NCBI RefSeq assembly: GCF_903819335.1
Contig: NZ_CAIJDE010000053.1
Coordinates: 1-34,493 of the forward strand
Source of the DNA: Flavobacterium panici
GTDB taxonomy: Bacteria; Bacteroidota; Bacteroidia; Flavobacteriales; Flavobacteriaceae
Reading direction: 5' to 3'
DNA length: 34,493 nt
Shown here: positions 7,214-15,685 of the stretch, in pieces
Numbering within the stretch: position 1 is the first letter of the stretch
Layout: each line of letters starts with the position of its first letter
Translations under genes and position numbers: made by a program
The notes under the pieces: generated by a model
Told to the model about the DNA's origin: nothing
Databases searched by the model: none
The model's input: only the letters and a program-made list of their open reading frames with translations

Positions 7214-7612
7214 ACTCAAAACGAAATACTCTCCATCGGTTACTTTTTCTAACCATGTTCCGTGGCCTTTATCAATTTCTGTGATAATGGCAACATAAGA
7301 GAACTTGTCAAACGGAGTTGCTCCATACCAGTGTTCTACACCCGGCAGAATCGTAACTACTTCATCTTTAAGAAGTATACGAACTGCGCTTCCTCTTTCC
7401 TGGTAATAACCTACTCCATTCTTTGCAATAAGCATGTGCAGACTCGCATTACTGTGCCAGTTGCTTCTTGCGCAAGGTTCAAAAGTAACTTCCTTAATAA
7501 CAGTATTTTCAGGATGAATATCACTGCTTTGCTTCTTGTACGAAACGTCGCCCGTCATATATGCACTAGGGACTTTTCCTTCTTCGATAACGGCTGAATA
7601 ATTTGTTGACAT
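7208..7612 (-). CDS. Cupin-domain protein (hydroxynitrile-lyase-like cupin)
   Basis: This is a 134-residue single cupin barrel. Motif 1 is FEPCARSNWHSNASLHML, and motif 2 is ILPGVEHWYGA. Bacterial cupins of this size with the same layout include the manganese-dependent hydroxynitrile lyases, whose ligands from recall are His53, His55, Gln59 and His94. Here the same positions hold His53, Asn55, His59 and His94, so a metal site is likely but differently built. The reaction is unknown. The AraC-cupin-ADH order suggests a role in handling a carbonyl or peroxide-type compound; this is inference. Confidence 0.75.
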   Translation of the reverse strand: MSTNYSAVIEEGKVPSAYMTGDVSYKKQSSDIHPENTVIKEVTFEPCARSNWHSNASLHMLIAKNGVGYYQERGSAVRILLKDEVVTILPGVEHWYGATPFDKFSYVAIITEIDKGHGTWLEKVTDGEYFVLSH

Positions 7613-7840
7613 AAATTTAGTTATTTTTTTGAGATTGACTTTATTTAAAACTACTTATATTATTCATTATCAGAATTATAAACTAAATTTAGAAAGCTAG
7701 GATCCGCTTTATGAAGTATTTATTTAGTTTGCTGAAAACTGATAACTTATTTAGTATCGTAATTTCAAAGGCAAAATTAGGAAAGGAATACTTTCCGGAA
7801 ATAACAATATTCAAACAAAAAATTATGAAATTGAAACAAT

Positions 7841-8710
7841 TTACATTCTTAACGATTTTGGAACCGTTCCTGTAAGTCTTTTAAAATAATTATTAAAATA
7901 ACTCGGATATTCAAATCCAAGCGAATAACCAATATCCGAAATACTCCAGTCAGTATGCTGTAACAAAGCTTTTGCTTCATTGATAACTCTTTCTGTAATA
8001 TGCGCCGTTGTTGGTTTTCCCGTAACTTCTTTTACAGAACGGTTTAAATGGTTTACATGTACAGCAAGACTTTGTGCATAATCCTGCGGCGTTTTTAAAG
8101 CCAGCGGTTCGTTTTTAGTTTCGATTGGAAACTGTCTTTCTAATAATTCTAAAAATAAAGAGGTAATTCTCGCAGATGCATTTCTATGTTTAAAGAAATT
8201 ATCTGACGGCTGCATTTTCATCGATTCATGAATAATCAAGTTGACATAACTGCGCATTAAGTCATCTTTAAAAACATAATCAGTTTCATATTCTTCGATC
8301 ATTTTTTGAAACAATGAATCTATAAACACCTTTTGTTCAGCATTTAAAGAAAAAATTGGTGTTCCTCCTATTTTAAATAAAGGTGATTCGTGAAGTGTTT
8401 CTGAACGATCTTTTGCTCTCAAAAATTCTTCTGTAAAAACGCAGGCATAACCTTCATAACCTTCAGAAACGGTTTCCCATGAATATGGAATAATTGGATT
8501 ACCGAAAAACAAAATAGTTCCGTCGGTTTCTATTCCGCGGTCGGCATATTGTATGATACTTTTACTCGTATTGATGCAGATTTTGTAAAAATCCCTGCGG
8601 CTGTAAACAGGAATTTTACTTAAATCTCCGTTGATCTGATATACCTTAAAGCCCTTCAGCTTTAAATCTGAAGTAAAATCGCAATTCTGAGTTTCTGATT
8701 GATTATTCAT
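7841..8710 (-). CDS. AraC-family transcriptional regulator
   Basis: This 289-residue regulator has a C-terminal AraC DNA-binding domain (about 190-288). Its two helix-turn-helix units are seen in PQDYAQSLAVHVNHLNRSVK and IGYSLGFEYPSYFNNYFKRL, followed by TGTVPKSLR. The N-terminal half is the effector-sensing, cupin-like region (FFGNPIIPYSW). It precedes the cupin and ADH genes on the same strand with a 228-base gap, and probably controls them. The ligand is unknown. Two TAnnTTTG-type boxes occur in its upstream region. Confidence 0.9.
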   Translation of the reverse strand: MNNQSETQNCDFTSDLKLKGFKVYQINGDLSKIPVYSRRDFYKICINTSKSIIQYADRGIETDGTILFFGNPIIPYSWETVSEGYEGYACVFTEEFLRAKDRSETLHESPLFKIGGTPIFSLNAEQKVFIDSLFQKMIEEYETDYVFKDDLMRSYVNLIIHESMKMQPSDNFFKHRNASARITSLFLELLERQFPIETKNEPLALKTPQDYAQSLAVHVNHLNRSVKEVTGKPTTAHITERVINEAKALLQHTDWSISDIGYSLGFEYPSYFNNYFKRLTGTVPKSLRM

Positions 8711-8714
8711 TTTG

Positions 8715-8722
8715 CAAAGTTA
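8715..8722 (-). promoter_or_regulatory. Candidate -7 box (TAACTTTG) for the AraC gene
   Basis: On the minus strand TAACTTTG ends 4 bases before the ATG at 8710, which would give a leaderless mRNA. A second box, TATATTTG, lies at 8737-8730. Neither has an obvious -33 TTG, so it is uncertain which is used. Confidence 0.4.
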
Positions 8723-8748
8723 TGAAAATCAAATATATTTTTAGTTTA

Positions 8749-8976
8749 TTTTGTTTCAGGTTTCAGGTTTCAGGTTTTTTACCGCAAAGAGCGCTAAGGT
8801 TTACGCAAAGCACGCAAAGAAAATAAAACTTTGCGTCTTTGCGACTTTGCGAGATTCTTTGATTCCAATAAAAAAAACCTTGCGACCTTTGCGTTCTTTG
8901 CGGTTAGATTAACTTGAAACAAAAAAACTTGAAACAAAAAAACTTGAAACATGAAACTTCAAACCTGAAACAAAAC
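8749..8976. repeat. Two-level nested palindrome in the AraC/Crp divergent gap
   Basis: The outer level is gtttcagg words (8749-8780) facing cctgaaac/cttgaaac words (8911-8976). The inner level (8781-8906) starts accgcaaagagcgctaagg and ends in gcgttctttgcggt, its complement with few mismatches. The inner level also has a second hairpin around aaaataaaa. A homologous inner element, same orientation, lies at 10673-10811. Confidence 0.8.
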
Positions 8977-8980
8977 TTTT

Positions 8981-8988
8981 TATCTTTG
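8981..8988 (+). promoter_or_regulatory. -7 box TATCTTTG just before the Crp-like gene
   Basis: This is a perfect match to the Bacteroidota -7 consensus TAnnTTTG, ending 5 bases before the ATG at 8994. Transcription would start at about the A of the ATG, giving a leaderless mRNA. No clear TTG is present at the -33 position, which falls within the outer arm of the nested palindrome. Confidence 0.65.
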
Positions 8989-8993
8989 TTTGC

Positions 8994-9581
8994 ATGAAGG
9001 ATTTACTGCCCGTTATAGACTACGTTTCAAGATATGTTGATTTGACAGATGATGAAAAAAAGCATCTGGCTACTTTTTTGAAAATTACCAAAGTAAAGAA
9101 AAGGCAATTTATTGTACAGCCGGGATTTGTATGCAAACATAAAAGCTATGTTGTAAAAGGCGCTTTTAGAGGTTATTTAGTCGATAACGAAGGAAAAGAA
9201 CACACCTTATCATTTGCCATTGAAGATTGGTGGATTTCTGATTACAGCAGTTTAATTTATCAGGAACCTGCTACTTTGTTTGTGGAAGCATTGGAAGATT
9301 CCGTTTTGATTCAGATTGAATATGAAGACGAACAGAAATTTCTACGTGAGATTCCGAAACTTGAAAAATTCGAGCGTATTATAACCCAGCGTTCGCTTGC
9401 TTTTCAGCAAAAAAGACTTTTATCCAATTTTACCAAAACTGCCGAAGAACGTTATGACGAATTCATAAGCAAATATGCCGAAATTGCTAAGCGTGTGCCG
9501 CAATATGCTTTGGCTTCTTATCTTGGTTTTAGCACCGAGTATTTGAGTAAAATACGCAATCGAAAAACCTCAAAAAGTTAA
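8994..9581 (+). CDS. Crp/Fnr-family transcriptional regulator
   Basis: This 195-residue protein has an N-terminal cyclic-nucleotide-binding-type beta barrel (about 20-115, with KKRQFIVQPGFVCK and VKGAFRGYLV) and a C-terminal helix-turn-helix (about 150-195, QYALASYLGFSTEYLSKIR). The barrel lacks an obvious cAMP-binding signature, so its ligand may differ or be absent, as in many Bacteroidota Crp-like regulators. The gene runs toward an SMP-30-like lipoprotein gene 101 bases on, its likely partner. Its -7 box lies 5 bases before the ATG. Confidence 0.9.
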   Translation: MKDLLPVIDYVSRYVDLTDDEKKHLATFLKITKVKKRQFIVQPGFVCKHKSYVVKGAFRGYLVDNEGKEHTLSFAIEDWWISDYSSLIYQEPATLFVEALEDSVLIQIEYEDEQKFLREIPKLEKFERIITQRSLAFQQKRLLSNFTKTAEERYDEFISKYAEIAKRVPQYALASYLGFSTEYLSKIRNRKTSKS

Positions 9582-9682
9582 ACTAGTTTAACCGAATTTC
9601 CTAAACCAGTTCATTTTTATTTTTCTTGTTCTGTCCCAGATTTGCATTGTCAATAAGGACAAATAATTTCAATTCAATAAAA

Positions 9683-10663
9683 ATGAAAAATACAATTTTA
9701 ATTACCGCTTTTTCTATTCTTTTTGCTGCTTGCGACAGTGAAAAAAAGCCTGCCTCAGTTTCTGTTTCTCTTCAAAGCAAATATACCGTAACAGATATTG
9801 GTCTTTATCCTGAAGGAATTGATTATGATTCTAAAAACGAAAAATTCTTATTTAGCTCTTTGTATAAAGGTGCCGTTTATGCAATGAACCCAAAAGGTGA
9901 AACGACAGTTTTTGCTACAAGCAGTAAATTGGTTCTGCCAACAGGAATTTATACGGATGAAACCAGAAACCGATTAATTGTCGCTAATGCCGATTTGGGA
10001 ATTTCACAAAAAAGTACTGCCACAAGCGCCGGAACAATTGCTACAGTAAGTATTTTTAACCTTACTTCGGGCGCATTGATTAAGGAAATCAATTTGAAAA
10101 ATTTCACTCCAAATGCCGGATCGTGTCTAAATGATATTGCGGTAGATACTGAGGGAAATATTTATATTACCGATTCTTTTTCTCCGAACATCTATAAAAT
10201 TGATACGAGTTTTACAGCATCTTTATTTGTTACGAATGAATTATTCAAACCCGCGCCAAATCAATTTGGTTTAAACGGAATTGTTTTTCATCCTGATGGT
10301 TATTTACTGGCTGTAAAAACAGATGATTTTAAATTGTTTAAAATTTCAATTTCTAATCCTTCCATTATTACTGAAGTTACAGGAGCAGCTTTCAGCGCGC
10401 CTGACGGAATTGAATTAGACAAAAACAATAATTTAGTTGTTGTTGAAAACGGATTGGCTTTAGGTAAAACTTATACTTTTTCAAGTAGCAATAACTGGAA
10501 AAGCGCTTCAAAAATTAGTGAAACTACTATTGGTAAAGAAGATTTTCCAACAACTGCAGCTTTGGCTTCTGACGGAAATGTTTATGTAATAAGTTCTAAA
10601 TTGGGGAAATTATTGGGCGGAGATAAAACGCAGTCTTCTTACGATATTCAGAGAATAAAATAG
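9683..10663 (+). CDS. SMP-30/gluconolactonase-like lipoprotein
   Basis: This 326-residue protein begins MKNTILITAFSILFAACDSE, with lipobox FAAC (Cys17), so it is membrane-anchored and exported. A longer frame starting at TTG 9626 would bury the signal and is rejected. The mature part has the spaced blades of an SMP-30/NHL beta-propeller: YPEGIDYDSK, LPTGIYTDETR, LNDIAVDTEGNIYITDS, LNGIVFHPDGYLL and PDGIELDKNNNLVV. Relatives include lactonases and enzymes of unknown substrate. A sugar or xenobiotic lactone is possible, but nothing visible fixes the substrate. Confidence 0.8.
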   Translation: MKNTILITAFSILFAACDSEKKPASVSVSLQSKYTVTDIGLYPEGIDYDSKNEKFLFSSLYKGAVYAMNPKGETTVFATSSKLVLPTGIYTDETRNRLIVANADLGISQKSTATSAGTIATVSIFNLTSGALIKEINLKNFTPNAGSCLNDIAVDTEGNIYITDSFSPNIYKIDTSFTASLFVTNELFKPAPNQFGLNGIVFHPDGYLLAVKTDDFKLFKISISNPSIITEVTGAAFSAPDGIELDKNNNLVVVENGLALGKTYTFSSSNNWKSASKISETTIGKEDFPTTAALASDGNVYVISSKLGKLLGGDKTQSSYDIQRIK

Positions 10664-10672
10664 TTTTTTATA

Positions 10673-10811
10673 ACCGCAAAGAGCGCAAAGATTTACGCAA
10701 AGCACGCAAAGAAAATAAAACTTTGCGTCCTTGCGGCTTTGCGAGATTCTTTCACTCCAGCTAAAAAAAACTTAGCGAACTTTGCGTAAATCTTTGCGCT
10801 CTTTGCGGTTA
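10673..10811. repeat. Palindromic element, GCAAAGA family, copy 2
   Basis: The arms accgcaaagagcgcaaagat and atctttgcgctctttgcggt are perfect 20-bp complements. The interior, gcacgcaaagaaaataaaac, matches the copy at 8781-8906 over most of its length and in the same direction. It fills the convergent gap between the SMP-30 gene and the GH2 gene. Confidence 0.9.
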
Positions 10812-10815
10812 AATC

Positions 10816-13635
10816 TTAATTCTTCAAACTTGCAGCTCGTAATCCTTTCGCGGAAGCGGATAAAATAACTTCTTTAGCGCTTTCCTCTTTTTGGATAATT
10901 ATTTGAGCGTATCCATTAAAAAGTTTTCTTTTCCAAGGCTCAGATGGCGTTATTACCTGAATAATTCCGGGATCTGTATTCATTACATCCCAGTCTTTTA
11001 TTTTTTGAAGCGGAGTTGCTACGACATGAATTGTGTTTTTACCTTCTTTCAAAATTGCCGAATCCAAAATATACTTTTGAGAATCTTCAGCACTTGCATT
11101 TACTTTATTTCCGTTGATAAAAACCACTGTTTCTAATCCAATTTTCTTGTAAAAGAAACTCACAATACTTGATGCCAAATTGTTTTTTAATTCAAATTCA
11201 CCTCTGTAAATATAAGATGGCGCTTGATTTTTGTAATCCCGATCTTTAAAAGCGGTTTTCCAATCGCTTTCGGGATAATTTTGTAATTCCTGAGGCAAAG
11301 TAGCCGTTACCCCTTTTTGTTCCTGAAAATTAGTTATTTGAACCAGCGAAATAGCATCAAGAAACTGATCTTTTTCTAAAGAAGTTGGATCCCCGTTTCC
11401 TACTCCCAAAATTTTTCCGCCTTTTATAGAAAAGGTAATTTCATCATTTGAAGTTGGAACATGCAGACCATTTTTGTCTGTAACCTCAACTGTGACAACC
11501 GTATTTTTTGAATTTGGTACATTTTCTTTATCAACCGAAAGTTTAATATTTTCAGCTTTTCCGGTTGTTTTTTGAATTTCGCTTAATACTTTTTTTCCGT
11601 TTTTAAATCCAATTGCTTCCAGAGTTCCCGGCGCATAATTTACTTTCCATTCTAAATGGCTGTTTTGCTGCATTTTCTTTTTGCCGAGACTTTTTTTGTT
11701 TAATAAAAGTTCTACTTCATCACAATTAGAATTTACCCAGACATCAATTTCTTTACCTTCCATTCCACTCCAGTTCCAATGCGGCATAATGTGCAGAATA
11801 GGCTCGGTTCTCCACCACGATTTTAAATAAAACACATTGTCTTTCGGGAAACCGCAAACATCCATCATTCCGAAATACGAAGTTACCGACGGCCATCCAT
11901 ATGGCGTAGGTTCGCCGCGATAATCAAAACCTGTCCAGATGAACATTCCGGCTAGATAAGATCTTTCGGCATAAAACTTCCAGCCTTCTTCAATGCTGTA
12001 AAAACTTGGGCGAGGTTTTCTATCGTAAGCGCTTTGATAATGTTTGGCATCATCTGTAAAATAAATTCCACGCGTTGCAAAAGTCGAACCTTCCTCCGTT
12101 CCCATTCCGGGTTGGCTTTTAAACTGATTTCGGTGTGTATCGATATCTCCGTTTCCAAGATAATTATAACCCATAATTTCCACTACAGACGAAATTCCGC
12201 TTTTAAATCCACTGCTAATTCCTACTGTTACAGGTCTTGTTGGGTCGATGCTTTTAGCAAAATTCTGCATCACATTCGTAATACGTTCGCCCACAATATT
12301 GCCTTCAATATTCCACTCTTCATTTCCTACCGACCAGCAAAAAATACTCGGATGATTTCGGTCACGTTCCATCATTCGCTTTAAATCATTCAAATGATAA
12401 TCGTTAATTCCCATTAAACGCGTTTCATCAATTACAAGCATTCCCAGTTCATCACAAGCTTTCAGCAATTCAGGAGTTGGCGGATGATGCGAACAGCGAT
12501 ACGCATTCGAACCCATTTCTTTCAGTTTTTTAATTCTATAATACTGAATTTCATCTGAAAGCGCCGTTCCAATTCCCGCATGATCCTGATGATTATTGGT
12601 TCCTTTTAATTTTAAAGGTTTTCCGTTAAGAAAAAAACCATTTTCCGGATCAAACTCAATCGTTCGAATTCCAAAAGTGGTTTCATAATCGTCAATTACT
12701 TTTCCATTTTGCTTAATCTGCGTCACTAAATGATATAAATTCGGCGATTCAATACTCCACAAAAGCGGATTTTCAACATATAATTTGGAGCTATGCTTAA
12801 TTGTCTGATAAAATTCAGGAGCTACTATATTTTCAGAAAAATTGGCGACTTGTTTATTTTGAGGATCCAAAACAGTCTGAACAATTTCAATTGATCCTTT
12901 ATAATTTCCTTTGTTTTCAATCGTAACATCTGCAATAACATTAGTACTGTTATTTTTAAGTTGAGAAGTTACATAAGTTCCGTTTGCTGCAACATGAACC
13001 GGATTTGTTTTCTGTAAATAAACATGTCTGTAAATCCCCGCACCTTCATAAAACCAACCTTCTTCCATTGATGCATCGGCACGAACAACAATTGTATTTT
13101 CTCCGCCATAATTGACGTAAGCCGTTACATCATATTCAAATCCGTTATAACCGCTTTGTTCAGTTCCGAGATAATATCCGTTAAAAAAAACTTTTGAATT
13201 TCTAAAAACACCGTCAAATTTTAGACTGATAATTTTGCCATTATCGGTTTCCGTAATATTGATTTTTTTTCGGTACCAGCCAATGCTTTTCTCCGGAAAA
13301 CCTTTTCCTGCGGTTTTAAATCCGTGGCTGAAACTTCCTTTTTCACTAAATTCTTGTTCAACAGCCCAATCGTGAGGTAAATCTAATTTTCTCCAGGCGC
13401 GGTCATCAAAATCTTTTGCCGCCGGGCCATCGCCAAATCCGGTTTTGGTTAAGTATGAAAAATATCCCGTTGCGTGTCCAAAATCCTTTTCTGTATCGTA
13501 TAAATGACCAAACGAAAAACGCCAGTCTTTATCCATTAAAATCAATTCTCTTTCTGATTTATTTTGGGCGAAAGCCAAACAGGAAAGCAAAAAACTGACA
13601 GACAGAAAAATTCTTTGAACGGAAACAATTTTCAT
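10816..13635 (-). CDS. Secreted glycoside hydrolase family 2 (beta-galactosidase-like)
   Basis: This 939-residue exported enzyme has a signal peptide ending near SCLAFAQ. GH2 order is clear: sugar-binding domain (about 30-215), beta-sandwich (220-325) and TIM barrel (327-615). The barrel has WSVGNEEW, giving the acid/base Glu439, and GMGTEEGS, with Glu514 the probable nucleophile. A DUF4982 domain follows (about 630-690, WVNSNCDEVELLLN), then an Ig-like segment and a C-terminal jelly-roll-like region (about 780-895). Such enzymes remove beta-galactosides, or related sugars, from plant glycans. It has no SusCD or HTCS neighbour. The exact substrate is open. Confidence 0.9.
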   Translation of the reverse strand: MKIVSVQRIFLSVSFLLSCLAFAQNKSERELILMDKDWRFSFGHLYDTEKDFGHATGYFSYLTKTGFGDGPAAKDFDDRAWRKLDLPHDWAVEQEFSEKGSFSHGFKTAGKGFPEKSIGWYRKKINITETDNGKIISLKFDGVFRNSKVFFNGYYLGTEQSGYNGFEYDVTAYVNYGGENTIVVRADASMEEGWFYEGAGIYRHVYLQKTNPVHVAANGTYVTSQLKNNSTNVIADVTIENKGNYKGSIEIVQTVLDPQNKQVANFSENIVAPEFYQTIKHSSKLYVENPLLWSIESPNLYHLVTQIKQNGKVIDDYETTFGIRTIEFDPENGFFLNGKPLKLKGTNNHQDHAGIGTALSDEIQYYRIKKLKEMGSNAYRCSHHPPTPELLKACDELGMLVIDETRLMGINDYHLNDLKRMMERDRNHPSIFCWSVGNEEWNIEGNIVGERITNVMQNFAKSIDPTRPVTVGISSGFKSGISSVVEIMGYNYLGNGDIDTHRNQFKSQPGMGTEEGSTFATRGIYFTDDAKHYQSAYDRKPRPSFYSIEEGWKFYAERSYLAGMFIWTGFDYRGEPTPYGWPSVTSYFGMMDVCGFPKDNVFYLKSWWRTEPILHIMPHWNWSGMEGKEIDVWVNSNCDEVELLLNKKSLGKKKMQQNSHLEWKVNYAPGTLEAIGFKNGKKVLSEIQKTTGKAENIKLSVDKENVPNSKNTVVTVEVTDKNGLHVPTSNDEITFSIKGGKILGVGNGDPTSLEKDQFLDAISLVQITNFQEQKGVTATLPQELQNYPESDWKTAFKDRDYKNQAPSYIYRGEFELKNNLASSIVSFFYKKIGLETVVFINGNKVNASAEDSQKYILDSAILKEGKNTIHVVATPLQKIKDWDVMNTDPGIIQVITPSEPWKRKLFNGYAQIIIQKEESAKEVILSASAKGLRAASLKN

Positions 13636-13845
13636 AAACGTGGTTTGGTAAAGTTAGAACGATAAAATTAGGGTATAAAAAGGACTTTACTTAATAGTAT
13701 TTTATCAAAAGATATACAATAAGTTCTAATAATCTGTTTGAAAATGGTGATTAAAAAATTTAGAATCATTCTATTGGCTATACTTTTTTAAATGATTCTG
13801 ATTTGATGTAATTTTATATAAAAATTTAAAAAAACAGAGATAATT

Positions 13846-14229
13846 ATGAGTGTTATTAAAGATGAAAAAAAGCTTCTTAGCACCATTAAACGTATCGATG
13901 AAAAGATCGATAAGAATAATGATCAAAAGATATTGGCCTTTTTTGAATCTCTTGGATTAACTGAAAGAGATGATGTTCCCCAAAATTTTCTGGATTGGGA
14001 TACGATTCTTATTGTCGTACCCGACCGCCACATTTCGCATGAATTAAAATATTATAAATATTCCATATCAAGACTTTTCTTTGTAACTAATCCTTATGCT
14101 GATCAAATTCATATTTATGATTTTGACCAATGGAAAAGTGTAACCCGAAACAAAACACAATTTCAAATTAGAGAATTGATGAAAACGAGTTTTGGAGGTG
14201 TAAAGAAAACTTCGAATGAAAACGATTAA
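13846..14229 (+). CDS. Unknown protein upstream of the chromate regulator
   Basis: This 127-residue cytoplasmic protein is charged, with an N-terminal helical part (KKLLSTIKRIDEKIDK) and a central segment WDTILIVVPDRHISHELKYYK that looks like a beta-alpha unit. No family is recognised, and it does not resemble the N-terminal domain of ChrB. Its stop is only 15 bases before the ChrB-AraC start, so both are probably on one mRNA. A role in chromate or metal response is suggested only by position. Confidence 0.6.
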   Translation: MSVIKDEKKLLSTIKRIDEKIDKNNDQKILAFFESLGLTERDDVPQNFLDWDTILIVVPDRHISHELKYYKYSISRLFFVTNPYADQIHIYDFDQWKSVTRNKTQFQIRELMKTSFGGVKKTSNEND

Positions 14230-14244
14230 TTTTAAGCTTGCCAA

Positions 14245-15111
14245 ATGAAATGGATCACCCGTGAAAGGCCTAAAATTGATAGAATTGCCTGTCCGTGGCT
14301 GATCAAAAATTTTGTTGATGCCGATGCCGAATTTATTTATGTTCCGTTTAGTGAAGTTGCAGCGAAAGCGAAAGAATTAGATGCGATTCCGTTTGATATT
14401 CCAGATGTAGAATTTACGCATTATAATGAAGAATGTACGTTTGATTACATTATAAAAAAATATCAAATTGCTGATCCAGCGGTTTTAATTATGGCAAAAA
14501 TTGTTCGCGGCGCCGATACGGACCGCCACGATCTTGCTAAAGAAGCCGCCGGACTCTGGGCAATTTCTGCCGGACTTTCGCATAATATTACAAACGATAC
14601 CGAATTATTAGAAACCGGATTAAAGCTCTACGATGCATTGTACAGCTGGGCAAAACATTTGTACAAACAAAATCATTTGCAAAACAGCCCGTTCGAAAAT
14701 TTACTTCACGAGGTATATAACAAGTTTTTAATTGAGAAAAAAAGCAGTCAAAAAACGCCTTTATGGGTTAAAGAATTAAAGAACATCATTCAGGATCAAA
14801 TTGATGCGCAGTTTACTTTTGATTTAAAAAAAATCTCTAATGATTTAGAATTAAACCCTTCTTATTTATCAAGGGAATTTTCTAAATATTTTGAAGATTT
14901 AAATTTTGGTGAATATGTTCGAAAACTGCGAATTGAAAAAGCTATCAACTTGATTCAGAATTCGACTTATACTCTAACCGAAATTGCTTATATGACGGGA
15001 TTTTCAGATCAAAGTCATTTTACCCGAATTTTTAAACTTCAAACAGGAAAAAATCCTTCTTCTTATAGAAAAAATGCCTTGAAAAGTAATTCAGATACAA
15101 AAGGTAAATAG
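14245..15111 (+). CDS. ChrB chromate-sensor domain fused to an AraC DNA-binding domain
   Basis: Residues 1-135 match the C-terminal domain of ChrB (Chrome_Resist): WITRERPKIDRIACPWLI, IPFDIPDVEFTHY, KIVRGADTDRHDLAKEAAGL and LYDALYSWAKHL. Residues about 180-277 are an AraC-type double helix-turn-helix: LKKISNDLELNPSYLSREFS, ITNDT-free linker before it, then LTEIAYMTGFSDQSHFTRIF and TGKNPSSYRK. Classical ChrB instead has its own N-terminal domain and no AraC part. The fusion probably senses chromate or a redox consequence of it and activates the downstream transporter gene. It sits 59 bases before the outer-membrane-type gene and upstream of chrA. Confidence 0.85.
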   Translation: MKWITRERPKIDRIACPWLIKNFVDADAEFIYVPFSEVAAKAKELDAIPFDIPDVEFTHYNEECTFDYIIKKYQIADPAVLIMAKIVRGADTDRHDLAKEAAGLWAISAGLSHNITNDTELLETGLKLYDALYSWAKHLYKQNHLQNSPFENLLHEVYNKFLIEKKSSQKTPLWVKELKNIIQDQIDAQFTFDLKKISNDLELNPSYLSREFSKYFEDLNFGEYVRKLRIEKAINLIQNSTYTLTEIAYMTGFSDQSHFTRIFKLQTGKNPSSYRKNALKSNSDTKGK

Positions 15112-15139
15112 CATTCTATTTATAAATTTACATTGTCGA

Positions 15140-15147
15140 TAGTTTTG
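15140..15147 (+). promoter_or_regulatory. Candidate -7 box (TAGTTTTG) before the outer-membrane-type gene
   Basis: This fits TAnnTTTG and lies 23 bases before the ATG at 15171. It may give an internal promoter for 15171-16846, separate from ChrB-AraC. No -33 TTG is seen at the right distance. Confidence 0.4.
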
Positions 15148-15170
15148 TTTTTTAATTAACAAAACTAATC

Positions 15171-15671
15171 ATGATTTCATTTAAACACATTTTCATAATC
15201 GCTTTATTTACTTTCAGTTTCAATGCATTTTCTCAAACTGTTTATCCAAAAATTACAGGATATTTTGGGATTATGCATCCTATTGCCACTTTTAGCAGTG
15301 AACAAACGAGTGTAAATTTTAGAGATTATTATGCTGTTGGTTTTCCTACCGGAATCAATATTTGGAAAAGCCAGAAAATAGGTTTTTCTTTTGAAGTTGT
15401 TCCTAATATCAGAGTTCAGGGAAACAGTGATAAAGTGACTAATTTATTATTTCATCCCGGTGTTTTAGTGGCTCTTGGTAACGGTTATACTTTTGCCGGA
15501 AGAGCAGCTTTTGAAAGCAGCGGCAGATACGGTATAACTCCCGTACTTAATAAAACGGTTATAAAAAGTGATAATTGCAGTTATTATGTGGCTCTCCCGC
15601 TTCCCGTTCGTTTTGGTAATGATCATCCTGCCTCTTTTACGGTTGGCTTTCAATTTGGAATTGCTTTTTAA
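15171..15671 (+). CDS. Small outer-membrane beta-barrel-type protein
   Basis: This 166-residue protein has a signal peptide ending near FNAFSQ. The mature chain of about 145 residues is made of short amphipathic strands with aromatic ends (KITGYFGIMHPI, GFSFEVVPNIRV, YTFAGRAAFES). The chain ends FTVGFQFGIAF with a C-terminal Phe, the usual outer-membrane assembly signal. Its family is not recognised. It lies between the ChrB-AraC gene and chrA, 14 bases before the latter, so it may help chromate export across the outer membrane (inference). The last 22 codons recur in altered form after chrA. Confidence 0.65.
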   Translation: MISFKHIFIIALFTFSFNAFSQTVYPKITGYFGIMHPIATFSSEQTSVNFRDYYAVGFPTGINIWKSQKIGFSFEVVPNIRVQGNSDKVTNLLFHPGVLVALGNGYTFAGRAAFESSGRYGITPVLNKTVIKSDNCSYYVALPLPVRFGNDHPASFTVGFQFGIAF

Positions 15672-15685
15672 AAATATCGGTATCA

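Noticed and set aside
8781..8906. CRISPR-like array
   Set aside because: The repeated words are irregular and mirror-symmetric, without equal spacers or repeats of CRISPR length.
9626..9682. 19-residue extension of the SMP-30-like lipoprotein from a TTG codon
   Set aside because: It would place residues before a perfect lipoprotein signal, so the ATG at 9683 is the start.
12034..12384. 116-codon plus-strand frame inside the GH2 gene
   Set aside because: It is antisense to a clear catalytic domain, with a composition typical of a shadow frame.
13846..14229. Separate N-terminal half of a split ChrB
   Set aside because: No ChrB N-terminal motif is visible, so it is left as unknown.
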